Source: Myrica gale (taxonomy: Eukaryota > Streptophyta > Magnoliopsida > Fagales > Myricaceae). Taken from it: a DNA stretch of 64,000 nt. A program made the translations under genes and the position numbers. This document shows, piece after piece, positions 35,286-46,297 of this stretch. A model generated the notes under the pieces. The model was given only the letters and a program-made list of their open reading frames with translations, did no database searches and was not told where the DNA came from. Positions within the stretch are counted from its first letter, which is position 1; the number at the start of each line of letters is the position of its first letter. Location: assembly GCA_963930655.1 (NCBI GenBank), contig OZ005620.1, positions 3,239,001-3,303,000 on the forward strand, read 5' to 3'.

Positions 35286-37480
35286 TCAAACTTGCTCTGT
35301 ATCAGAATCTGCTTTGATGCCTTGGTATTCTCCGAATGATTTCCCAGCTTCCTTTGGATATTTCTCTTCGCCCTGGTGGTGTAGTGTCTTGGAGTGGTAG
35401 ATCTTTACAATTGTGACCGTCATCACAGCCATCGCAAGAAAGAAGATGCCGATACTTGAGACTGCACAAAATGAATTGAACCACAATTAGTACTACATAA
35501 TCATCATCTAATCATGTGATTAGATAAAGAAAGGATTTGGCACAACTAATAACAATTAATCAACTCTATGTGGCTATCTCTAGATCCTTTGCCCTAGTAA
35601 TTGCTCAAGGAAAAGAGACGGCACAGATTCTAAGATTAGTCGAGATGCGTTTAAACTAGCCCGGACATCCAGTTAGAAAAGAAAAAAAAATGATGTCTTA
35701 CCTCCAAGCACGCACATGCTTAGAGGAGAACCATGTTAGTGGAAAGATTGAGATTAATACTTAAATTACATAAATACAAACTTCAGGACATCTCTGAACG
35801 TCTTTTAAAAAGGATTTTCTTAATCCCTTAAAATATAATCAACTAATGACTCTTATGGCTGCTAATATGTTTATTAAGCACTTGTGATACATGACATTCT
35901 AGATGCCGGTGGCCGAGAGAGACGCAAGAATATGCGACTTTTCTTGGGCAAGTGGGGTCCGTGGTGACAAGAAGGGACGTTTCCTTAGTATTTCCATTGG
36001 ACCATTACCCAGTCAAAGTCTGCGTTAAACTAAAGACCAATGTGAAGTGGGAGCAGAACATGTCTAATTGTTAATTAAAAAATGACCCGAAAATCTCTCA
36101 GCGGTGGAAACATACCCATATGCATGACTGTGTGGGTGAGCACGTGTCCCTACGCGTGAGTACATCGTAGTTTCATATAATTTTTTGGTTCCCATTTTTG
36201 CTTGCCACTTGCTCCATCACCATTTGCATGCTCAGAAGACAGAGTAGAGGTACTTAGAACATGTAATAGGTTGGAGTTTGGATGGCAGAATTCCAAGTTG
36301 GTTTCTCTTCTTGTTTCGTGGGAAATGAGACAGCGAAAGAATTTCTCAGCAGACAAAAAGGTTGTCCTTGCTTTATAAAGATACAATCAGTAAAATATCT
36401 ATTCTCAAAGGAAAAAACCCCATTTCCTGCATCAACTTTCCAGGAGTTAGACTCAAGAGTCTCATACTATGTTGTTCTGTTGTCCTTGTCCAAAAGCTTA
36501 AGTTTATGAATTTAGACCTAATTACATCTTTATATAACCCAGTCTCTTTCTAAGAAAAGTAACATATTGTATGGATCTTTAACAACTCAATTTCAAACAC
36601 CAGAAGATCACTTTACTGCACTATGTTCAACATATCCTTGCCCCTTGATTTTGATATATAACAGTAGGTTGTTCTCTGAGACATTTTGCAGGTGGTTTAG
36701 ATTTAATTGTCTATTCCATTCATAATAATTCTTTTCGAGATGTTTGACAACATGAACAGAAATCATAACAGGGAATTCAGAAAGTCTCAAAGAAATCGGC
36801 ATAATTGATATTCCTGGATAATTCATGCACAGACCAAATAAAAGACAGGAAAAAAAGGACAGAGGGGTACCTTTATCCAATTCACAATGGCCTCCTTTGG
36901 CTTCACAATCTTTGGATCCAGGCTGGTCCCAAGATAATCCAAGACCAAAGCTATTGTCAGCAAGATAAGGACTATACTGGAAAGGAATAGCCACAGTTTT
37001 CACTGGCCTGCAAGAATTTGGCAGAGCCAAAGAAGGTTCTACGGTATAGATATGATGTCCGGAGCCACTTAGGCACGGAACCTCAGTGAAAGAAGAAGAA
37101 AGGCTAGATGAACAATTGAGGTATGTGTAATTCTTGACAACGTAGCGGTAATGAAAAGGCGTCAGAGAGAGATCGAGGTTAAGGAATACTTCGTGGACAC
37201 AGATTTGGGGGTCAAGAAGATCAAGTGTTTTGGCATCGTAAGAGATGGATTTGACAACCAAGTCACCATAAGAGGGGAAGTGAATTATTGTCGTGTTGTC
37301 TCTGCAGACAAGCTCGAAGGATGGGTGAACAGGGTGTTGGTGTTGCAGGCCTTTTACTTTGAAAGGGAACTGAATCTTGGGGGTGCCATGACCACACTGC
37401 ATCATAGGGCAATTGGGTTCAGAAGCCTCTGTGAGAAGCAAGGTGGAAGAGAAGAGAATGAGTAAGATGAAAGCATCCAT
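35286..37480 (-). CDS. GUB_WAK_bind extracellular protein with one TM and a short tail (no kinase or RING)
   Basis: Exons 36871-37480 and 35286-35461 (intron GT-AG, frame kept), 261 residues. A signal peptide (MDAFILLILFSSTLLLTEA) is followed by the Cys-rich GUB_WAK_bind fold: CPMMQCGHGTPKIQFPF, ELVCRDNTTIIHF, NYTYLNCSSS, CRPVKTVAIPF, then GLSWDQPGSKDCEAKGGHC. Exon 2 gives a transmembrane helix (IGIFFLAMAVMTVTIVKIY) and a charged tail of about 37 residues. The domain is the extracellular, pectin/cell-wall-associated module of WAK-like and LRK10L receptor kinases and of ATL20-22 RING-H2 ligases. Here the frame stops soon after the membrane, without kinase or RING. It is either a receptor-like protein or a shortened ATL20/22 relative. 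Reading through the intron instead would give a soluble 290-residue form ending at 36608. Confidence 0.8.
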
Positions 37481-37530
37481 TTGTCAGCAGTAAACGAGTT
37501 TTGGGAACTGCGAGTTAGTTATCTCTATGC

Positions 37531-37531
37531 C

Positions 37532-37581
<50 letters not shown>
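37531..37581. repeat. (TA)n(TG)n compound microsatellite in the GUB_WAK promoter
   Basis: A TA run followed by a long TG run about 50-100 bp upstream of the ATG at 37480. The TA part is at a position where a TATA box would be expected, so length variation could affect transcription. Confidence 0.85.
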
Positions 37582-37582
<1 letters not shown>

Positions 37583-39339
37583 CAAAAGGTTAGAAGGAAC
37601 AGGGAAAAGAGTACGCAGCACACCGGATGACCCGAAAGGACTTCTTCAAGAATGGTAGACCAGAAGGCAAGGAAACTTCAGCCGCCTAGACGTAATGGGG
37701 TATTTAATATTTATCTTTGTACAGAACCAGTGGGAGCCACTTTAGAGAAACAAAACGGGTTTTTTTATATAAAAAAAAAAAAAGCTTAACCATTTACGTC
37801 ATGGAAGAGTGTCTATTGGGTGGAATTTAAGTTGGCGAGCTTCTTACAGAGGTTATTTTCTACCCGGGACCCCACTGATGAACTTGTTGAAGCAGACAGG
37901 AAAATAGCACCAGGATTTGGTAAATTGATCCAGAATGCAACCATGGGCCTCTCTTCTTATGCAATTTTCTACCTTCTTGTGCATATCATTTTCCTGTTTT
38001 GGACCCTGTAGTCTTTTCTGCCTTCCCCCACACTTATTTTTCTTCCTGTTCGTTAAGTTCTCTTGACTTGATCAGAAAAGATAAAAACAAAGAAATTATA
38101 GACTCGGATCTTTTGTATCAGCATCTTCCACTATTAAGAGGACGACCAATCAGAGATTAAACTTTACCCTCATTTAAGATTCTACAACAAAAAGGTACCC
38201 TGTTGGTCACGCAACAGCAATGGTTGGTTGTACTCTTTTTAAAGCAGGGCACAAGCATAACGAGTTGCTTCTGATGACATGATTCATGTGGACTAGAGAC
38301 TCCCGAGTCAACATAGCCCCATAGGATAACATGATTCATGTGGACTAGAAATTCAGTCATAAGTGACCCATAGGAACAACAGAGAATGAGCAGAATAGCT
38401 CAGCAGACTACAAAATACCATCCTGGATAAAGCGACACTCCCACCCAGTATTTACACAGCCATCAACATGCATGATACACACAAACACACGGCAAGCAGA
38501 AAACACCCACCCAGCAAAACCTCCACCAAATGAATTTCTGGCCCCCAGGAGTCCCCCACTCTTCCAGCAGTATTACAGAATGCCTTACGAGCACTTCGGG
38601 AGCTTGGGTGGTCCAGTTCCCAATCCGTCCTAAGCTCCAAGCAAAAGCCAGCACCAACTCAATGAAAGCCCAATCAATCCAACTCTATGAGGGGGGACCC
38701 GAGCGAACCTACTGGAAGTGACCCATCAAGGGCTGTCCAGGCCACCAGCGGAACCTTGCAGATGAAGCTGATGGGCCTTGAGGCACCGAGTGGGATGGAC
38801 TGAACCTGGGAGCAAAAGATCACGAGACGGTGTCATATACGTCGGACTATCTTTCGCATTCGTACTAGTTCACGGTCGGTATTACTATTGAGGACCTTTT
38901 CAAAAGCTTGCCGGAATGTTTACAATTGTCATGCTTATAGTCTTATTGACATAAATACTGTCAATATGTAACGATTAAAAATTGACAATTCTCTCTTTTA
39001 CATTAGGATAACACCACAATCATAATGTGAAATATGCTTGTAAAACTTTGTATTCTGTATTTCAATGCGCAACACTTGCAATGATTGAATTCTAAAACTA
39101 TGACTTATTTCAAGTTCAAAACCAAATACAGTAGAAATAAGAAGCATAATCATACATTTCAACCCAATACAGGAAAACATACACCCTCTTGGGATCAATA
39201 CTGTACCAGGATACATACACTTAAACCTTGAATTTAGTTCAGAGAATGAGACATATTCACTGATACACGAGCTCATACAATACTAGTACAACAAAATACC
39301 CAAGAGAAAAAGAATCGTGATTGGAATTGGAGGAAAAAA
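37582..39339. other. Intergenic, no supported gene
   Basis: Short ORFs only. 37820-38011 has an odd hydrophobic C-terminus but no family resemblance. 38270-38360 contains a short direct repeat (ACATGATTCATGTGGACTAGA twice, split by about 60 bp). 38930-39339 probably includes the 3' UTR of the deSI-like gene. Confidence 0.3.
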
Positions 39340-42300
39340 TCACATGAGGTCCCTTGCAAGCCTCACTGATTTTTCCTTTAGAAAAGCCACATCACCATTT
39401 GGTGTTGTCAGCAGATGATGATTTGATTCCTCCTCTTCACTCTCTACTGATGCAAATGATGCAACGGATTCTGACCCACCATCATCTGTATTGGGAGAGT
39501 ATTTAGTTAGAAAAATGGCAGCACAGAAAGAGAGAGAGCCCAAACCTAACAAACCATAAAATATAATACTTCAATCTAGAATTTAGTCCTTTCTGCATAA
39601 CTATTAAAGCACTCACTATCAAGACAATCACGAAAATTGTTAATAGGACAGCCCTAGACAGCAAACTATAGGTGCACCCACAGTAACTGGATGGTTCCAG
39701 TTTCTAAGAATCCAGAGAATCAAGGTCACATACTTCCGGCAGGTACATTGTTCATCAAATAAAACAAGCACCTTAAAACCTTACTTTTCACATCTAGATT
39801 AGCTTCTGCCAATGCCAATCAAGCCAGCAGATTTGATCCAGTAATTGACTAGGAGATCATCTAATCTCCCCTGATATGAACTTTCAACAAAATGGTGAAA
39901 GAGCAAGCTGAGTCAACACATCCAAAGAGAAGATCCATGGATTCTCGATCACACTACCAACCTTTTCCCCTAACATCTTACACGTTCAAAATTAAAAATT
40001 AAAGACAAAATAAAAGAGGAAAAATAAACCTGTAACTTTTTATTCCCAATTTTGACCCGAGTAAACTTTTTTTTTATATAAGACAATTTTATTAGAAAAA
40101 GCGAAAACAGTACAAATGACTATACCAAAGACGCTTAGTACAAACAAGCAACAAAACTAACGAAATGATTAAAATCAACAAAAATGCCCACTAACACCGC
40201 ATTAGCACAACAAAACAAGGAAAGCAACATAAACCCTTGCAACTTCACGAAAGACAAAGACCTGAGTAAACTTGTAACAATAAGAAATACATTGTTTATC
40301 AATTACATGCAGAAGCTCTACTATACCAGATTTTTATCTTTCTCATATAGCCACCGCTGTAAAAGTCGGCTTAAGCTAAACAAAAAAAAAATCGGTAAAT
40401 TTTCTTCAAAAATAGAATACATTCAAGAATCTAAACATATTAGCTTGCAAACAATGTTTCCCAAAGAGACTTACCAGAATATGCTGGATGATCAGGAAGA
40501 TGTCTCACTGCTGTAACCTGAATGCTTTCTGGTAGAAGACAATTGCAGAAAGAACCTGAAACTTCAACCAAGCGTATAATCAGATGAAGGAAAAGCAAAT
40601 CATATGTTGCCCAAAAGATCTCTTTGCAAGGCCAATAAGCAAAAGCAGCTACGAAGCTCGCACCCTTTAAAGCCCATGTATAACTAATTTCCCCTGGTGT
40701 GAAACTACCTTATAGTATAGACTATGCGGAGATTTGGCATAGTCCAAAATTAGAATCATCAACAATTATAATGTATTGTCCATAGGGCCAAGTAAATTTT
40801 GAACTAGAATCATATGCACATTCAAGATGAAGACACCAGGTACCATGGATATGCAATTGACCAGGTCTAGAAGCTAACATGAACTTCAACCTATATTTTC
40901 TCGGTAATGTAAAGATGCAAGCAGGGAGAACTGTTACCTAATCGGGCAAGACGATTCACCCATCCTGGTATAGGCTTTCCAGTTAACCGCGTACAAACTT
41001 CATCCGCGAAGTGGTTGCAGTTTTTGGCAATTAAATGATAAGTGTCCCCATGATACTTGGCAGAAAGGTGCTCCATGAATGACCGGAACTCGGAACGACA
41101 CATATCAGTGCTGCCCAATAAAACCGACCGTCTGAAGATGAAGCCAGGGCAACTTCTTGGTTCCACCTCAAACATCCCACTGGCAGAGTACTCATGTGCT
41201 CCAAAGCCATACTCCAAACCATGCACTGTCCATCAAAATTCATTTAAAAGTTTTATCTTTGGTAGAAAACAGGAAAATACAAAATCTTGGTACTGGGACT
41301 CCTTGACGACAAAAGCAAAACCGCAAGGTCTCTCTTGCCAACATGCTGCATTAATGGTAGCTCTAACCCCACCTCTTTCTTCCGGTTTATTATGAGCTAA
41401 TTAGACAATATAAGCTCCCCCCCCCCAAGTTACAGTAACAAAATGCCTGAAACATTTCTTTTTCTTCCAATGCTTACGATTAGCAAATGTGCATACATCA
41501 TCAATTTTGTTCGGTTCTTACCCCTTAGGATACCTCCAAAAAAAATTAACAGTAGAAACTATCCTTTTTCTCTGTACTCCATCAACAATTGAAGCAGAAA
41601 CAGGAATAGGATATAAGTTCTCCAAGAAACAGAAGTCGCGCATCCTGTATCTACTACTGCTATTCAGTTCATGTCCTTTGTGAGGAAAAGATCCAATAAC
41701 AAGTTTACATCCAAGCAAAACCAGTTGAACTAAGCATTTTGGAAGACCACATAATGCAGATGTGCCAAAAATATCACTCTTAAAAACGCCCAAAAAACAA
41801 AGATAGGTAGGGGCATAGTAAAAGAAAGCTTGTTGATATATTCGGCTATTAAATAACAATCCAAGGAAAATCAGTACCGGCCTAGTTCAAATGGCTTGAT
41901 ATTCTAACCATGCTATGTCCAGGAAAAGGGTTTAACGTAGAGTTGCATTGTGTAGTTCAGATATCTCTCACATAAAATTTCAATTACTGTCATCCATACA
42001 TGACAAGAATGTACAGAATGACAGAACCTGTACCCTAAAAGAAAATCCCAGCAGAAACAATGACATTACATGATTTAACAATTATCCCAGCAGAAATAAT
42101 GACATTACATGATTTAACAATTAAAATCTAGTGCTGGAATACTCTTGCAAGCATTGTTGAATACTTGAAATAATCTTAAGTAGAAAACACAATCTCTAAT
42201 TAGAAATATGAGTTCCTTTGAGTTAGAGAAGAATAACAAAAGAGCTTTTGTATCTTTATCTTTTTTATATTTACATTCACCTACATGCTCCTTATGATCT

Positions 42301-42828
42301 CTACTAAAAAAAGCCGCGCATCAAGATGCAAACATGAAGTTTCAAAATTCCCAAAGTGGACGAATTACAATGTACTAAGAGAACAGAATTTTCAACTGCT
42401 TCCGGTCACAATGTTCAGCACTATTTCCTATTCCACAGGCTATCATGTTACATCCCCTTACAGGATAAAGAGTCTATATAGCTTACAGTAAGTTATAACC
42501 ATTAAAACGAAAGCCAAAAAATATGAAGGCAACTTACATTGCCGTCTTCAATCCTATAGCCTCATGAATGCAAATTAAGCACACAGAAATATCCCTTAAA
42601 GATCATAAATTTCAGAAACTCAAGAGCCCAGAAAGTAGTGCAATGTATTCATTAATTACCTTCAATACCCGAATGGAAGATTCCGAGGCCAAACCAGTAA
42701 AGGTAGTTATTTATGGGCGTGAGGTCGTAGACATTTAGGTACAATGAAGCCCGATCTTTTTTTACTCCATCTGTCCGCTCGTTTTCCGTGCTTGAGCACG
42801 AGCTAAAGCTCAACGGAAACATACGCAT
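39340..42828 (-). CDS. deSI-like (PPPDE/DUF862) isopeptidase-type protein, four exons
   Basis: Exons: 42660-42828, 40938-41225, 40475-40555, 39340-39485; total 227 residues, all introns GT-AG and in frame. The N-terminus contains LNVYDLTPINNYLYWFGLG and IFHSGIEVHGLEYGFGAHEY (His of the putative catalytic dyad), then HLIAKNCNHFADEVC (Cys), TGKPIPGWVNRLARLG and an acidic tail (SVESEEEES). PPPDE proteins are papain-fold cysteine proteases; animal members deSUMOylate or deubiquitinate substrates or act as thioesterases. The length and exon order fit Arabidopsis At4g17486-type proteins. A pyrimidine-rich acceptor (TTTTATTCTACAG) about 50 bp upstream of the ATG suggests an intron in the 5' UTR. Both catalytic residues are present. 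The substrate is unknown. Confidence 0.92.
40054..40273 (-). mobile_element. 5'-truncated LINE-like insertion with 15-bp target duplication
   Basis: GACCCGAGTAAACTT (40054-40068) and GACCTGAGTAAACTT (40259-40273) flank 190 bp. The insert is on the minus strand and ends in GTCTTATATA plus eight A, typical of a non-LTR retroelement 3' end. It sits in an intron of the deSI-like gene. No ORF with reverse transcriptase motifs remains, so it is only the 3' UTR. Confidence 0.65.
42049..42125. repeat. 39-bp tandem duplication
   Basis: CCCAGCAGAAACAATGACAT and its neighbour repeat with one change in an intron of the deSI-like gene. Confidence 0.85.
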
Positions 42829-44058
42829 TTTTACTATAATGCTACCCCCTCAGCTGCCCCTGTAGAATAAAAGTTCCAAGACTCACGCTTATCATCTTCA
42901 GAACCAATTCAAGAAAGGCCTATAAAATAGAAAGAGAATACATTTAAACTTATTACATTGGTTCAAACAAATTAGAGGGAGCCAGAAACCCTAACGCTCT
43001 GATTGCTTGCTGAGAAAGTTGAAGAAATGGAAAGAAAGAGAAATTTTGAGACTTTTGGAGGGAAAAGATTGGAGGTTCTTAAGTATCTTGTTATTATTGT
43101 ACCCAAATTTCTGAAAACTAGCTACAAGAGTTTTAGAAAATTCTTATCCGTGGTTTTCCCAAGAAACAAACGGGGTTTAAGATAATCCAAATTAACCGGT
43201 ATATAAATAGAGAGAGAGGTGGAAGCCAAACTGGATCGGACCAAAGAACCACAGGAAATCAAAATGCGGTGCGAGAATCGAGGGAATTAGAGGAAATAAT
43301 TAGACAATCCAAGTTCTTATATGCCCGCTTATAAAAAAAAAAAGTTCTTATATGCCCACATACATAGAAAGCGAGAGAAAAAGGGAGCTTACGAGAAGGT
43401 TAGGGAGTGAACATCGGAGACGAATCGGATGCTTAATTTTGAGAGCAAAACGTGGAGCCGACCTGATCGGTGGAAATTTCGGAAAATATTCTCGAAATTT
43501 TGGGAATCTTTACTTTATTAAGATTTATTGGTTGTTTGTAAAAAGTATAGTGTGTAAAAGTTAAAAATTTTGGAATTTATTTGTTTTGTTGGAAATTTCG
43601 AACCCCAAAAGTTTGGGGAAAAGAAACACCCCCTAATGACTGAATCAGATCGGAATATGCAAAACGCTCTACTTTTTTCGGAACGTTTTGAATCGACTGG
43701 GGAGTTCTATATGCTGGGATTAAGATCATGACTTTAATGAACTCCTCTTAGCTAATGGGCTTTGGTTTATGACTTATGTCAACGCCCTTGGTTTTTGTGA
43801 TATATCACGATTATAACCTTCCATATCGTGGCTTTTCTCACCTCTCAAGATACAACGAAATTGCACTACTCTCTTCATCATGCGGATTCTCTCTTTCTTT
43901 CTGCGTAGAAAAAAAAAATCACCCAAAAAAAATTGCACATTTTTGACAAATTTCAACACATTTTTATAAATAAAAAATTATTAAATGATGCACATTTTTT
44001 ACAAATTGGAGTACACTTTTTATAAATTGAAGTATCAAATTATTATTTTTTAAGAAAT
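42829..44058. other. Promoter/5' UTR region of the deSI-like gene and flanking MITE remains
   Basis: 42829-43450 probably holds the 5' UTR, its intron and the promoter. 43470-43640 is a relic of a MITE with TTTGGGG-type inverted ends, related to the intact one at 45659. No gene is visible in the rest. Confidence 0.35.
43311..43357 (+). mobile_element. Micro-insertion with 16-bp target duplication (iii)
   Basis: AAGTTCTTATATGCCC occurs exactly at 43311-43326 and 43342-43357. Between lies 15 bp, GCTTAT plus nine A. The inserted CTTAT-poly(A) matches the 3' end of the LINE fragment at 40069. Confidence 0.6.
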
Positions 44059-45479
44059 TAATATTTTAGTCCTTAAATTTCAGTAACTTTTTCCTTTCAA
44101 CTTCAAAATTTTAATCCTTCAATATTCTTAATTTTACAAAAATACCATTGTGTCAGGTTTTTGCCTCTTATTAACGTCAGCAATTGTCATGTCAGCTTGA
44201 GGTACACGTAACACGTGTCACTTACCAAAGTCATGTTAATGCCAACTTAGCTTTCGGATCGATTACTCTCATCCTCTTTGCCACCCTGTGCTTCTTCTTC
44301 CTCTCCAGAGCAGTCTATGTTGTGAGACCATCTTTATTGCACTTCAACGTCTGAAAAAACTCTTCAATTGGTACTTTCTCCTACAATAAGAGTAAAAATT
44401 CTATTACGAACTCAGATACAATACCATAAAATCATTCACTGGAAGAAAAACATCAAAACCCAAAAAATATATATTTATGAACTACTGATTCAGAACAAAC
44501 CCATAAACCAAAAACATAGCCCAACAACAAAAACCACTGAAAATAGAGTTCAAGTTCATCACAGATCCACTGGAAACCATAAATCCATAAAGGAAAAGAG
44601 CCAAACAAAATCTAAAAAAAAAATAATAAAAGCATCAAAACCTGAAAATCCAAAAGTAAAAGCACACTCTGTTTCTCGTACTAAATTCGGGGCTTCTTTT
44701 AGTGCAGGCTCCAAAACTTCAGCCTTGATATTCATGGCCGACTACAACATCCAGAAGGAGTCCACGGGGACAGCAACGGACCCTAGGTGACAAACAAACG
44801 ATTAGAGATTATTTTCAATAGAAATTCACAAATTAAAAAACTTACGCAAGCAAACAAAGGGTCAGAGCTTCTCTGAAGTTTGTCTCCAACCTAAATAAAA
44901 AATACATATTATGGCGTTTTATCCCTACATGTTCAGCAAAAAGAACATTAAACAAGCAACTAGAAAGTCACACGAAAAAAATTTCTGAAAAGATCACAAA
45001 ACTAGAAGGCCAGCGTATACGGTATATTTCAAATGGAGAAGAAAACAAAACGATAAGTAAAGGCAAAGGGGTGAAAACATAACCATGTATCAAGAATACA
45101 ACAAAGACAAGGGAATCACCGGAGAGAATCACAACATTTAAATTTGAAAATAAGGGAATACAGAGGATCCAGTGAAAAATAATATGACAAAGCCAAAAGG
45201 TTAGTAGGTTACTATGAAGGGAGCAAGATCGTATAAAAACTAGAAGAAAAGAGACTCACTAACAAAACCTAGAGAGATCAAGTATATTTCAACATGTAAC
45301 TACTGGAAACTCAGACCAAAAATAGCAAAAAAAATTATCAAGTGCGAATAGTTGGCCCTGTGTTTTACAGATCCATGGAAAACCAATCAACTCAACTTAT
45401 TAACCAGCATGCATGGAAGAGTTTCTACCGTTCAAACGCGTATGAAAAGACAAATAGTGAGAGGATTACGGGATAACAT

Positions 45480-45658
45480 AGCCATTAGCTATGTCAGAGA
45501 CAACAATGGTGAAGCCACCAAACTTTAGCTACACATAAAGGATGAAAGGGAGGTCTTGCTCCACCTTGCGCTTGGGATGCATGATATGGGGTCGAGCTCC
45601 TCAGCGCCAAACGCAATCTTGTAGAATTGAATGGCGTTGCTGGTCTTCGGAGCTTTAA
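45480..45658 (-). pseudogene. Captured glyoxalase/bleomycin-resistance-like gene fragment
   Basis: The minus strand encodes NAIQFYKIAFGAEEL, then after a frameshift MHPKRKVEQDLPFI, then a stop, then LKFGGFTIVVSDI. The same order (QFYK.AFGAEE, PKRK..QELP, FVVSD) occurs in plant glyoxalase-superfamily proteins such as At5g48480. With a frameshift and a stop it is non-functional. Its position inside long TIRs identifies it as gene sequence captured by the transposon. Confidence 0.7.
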
Positions 45659-45846
45659 GGTGGCGTTTGTTTACCAAAATTTTAGAGAATATTACTAAAA
45701 TTTTGAGAATCTTTTGAATGTTGAAGTTTATTGGGGTTTGTGAAAAGTTTGAAGTGTATGTGTAAAAGTTAAAATTTTGAAGTGTATTTGTTTTGTTAGA
45801 AATTTTAGGCCCCCAAAATTTTGGGCAAACAAACGCAACATTAATC
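45659..45846. mobile_element. Small MITE nested in the Pack-MULE-like element
   Basis: Ends GGTGGCGTTTGTTTACC and the inverted GGGCAAACAAACGCAAC, about 187 bp, flanked by TTA on both sides, which fits a PIF/Harbinger (Tourist-like) insertion. The left end abuts the captured coding fragment directly. Confidence 0.65.
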
Positions 45847-46297
45847 TTGTGCAGGTGGCACCCTCACGTTTAAAAACGGGTGGGAAGAGAGGCTCTCGAG
45901 TGGAGGTGAGCCACTCCCAAAGTATCATTTTAGTTTGAGGTAGGGAAAGAAAGAAGATCGTAATTATGTTTGATATGTGGCGAAGAAACCCAAGCGGAAA
46001 ATGAAGCCGATAGAGCTGAAGACCTCGCCGGAACAAGCACAGAAAATCAGGAAAAACAATGTCCCCTTGGACGACACCGTTTTGCTATGGACCCAGCTTA
46101 GTTGGCACTGACCTGGATTAGTTAAGTGACACGTGAACCTCAGGCTGACGTGGCAAGTTCTGTCGTTAAGAAGAGAGATAAATCTTGACTAATGGTATTT
46201 TTATAAAAATGAGAATACTGAGAGACGAAAATTTTGAAATTTTAAAGTGAATGACTGAAATGAAAAAATGACCAAAATTCAATGACTAAAATACCAA

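Larger units (their letters stand above)
44059..46297. mobile_element. Pack-MULE-like TIR element (2.2 kb) carrying a host gene fragment
   Basis: Left end ATATTTTAGTCC and right end GACTAAAATACC begin inverted repeats of about 220 bp. They share AAAAATACCATT, TTAACG, the GTCAGC-type block, CACGTGTCACTTA and TTGGCAT/ATGCCAA-like inner parts. The interior holds a piece of a glyoxalase-like gene (45480-45658) and a nested small MITE (45659-45846). No transposase is present. The target duplication is not clear because the flanks are T-rich. Confidence 0.75.

Noticed and set aside
36608-36870. C-terminal extension of the GUB_WAK ORF to 290 residues
   Set aside because: A good GT donor at 36870 and an in-frame TM exon at 35286-35461 explain the gene better; the extension is intron read-through.
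44368-44790. 140-codon Lys-rich ORF
   Set aside because: AT-rich low-complexity sequence inside the Pack-MULE-like element; no similarity to a family that I recognise.
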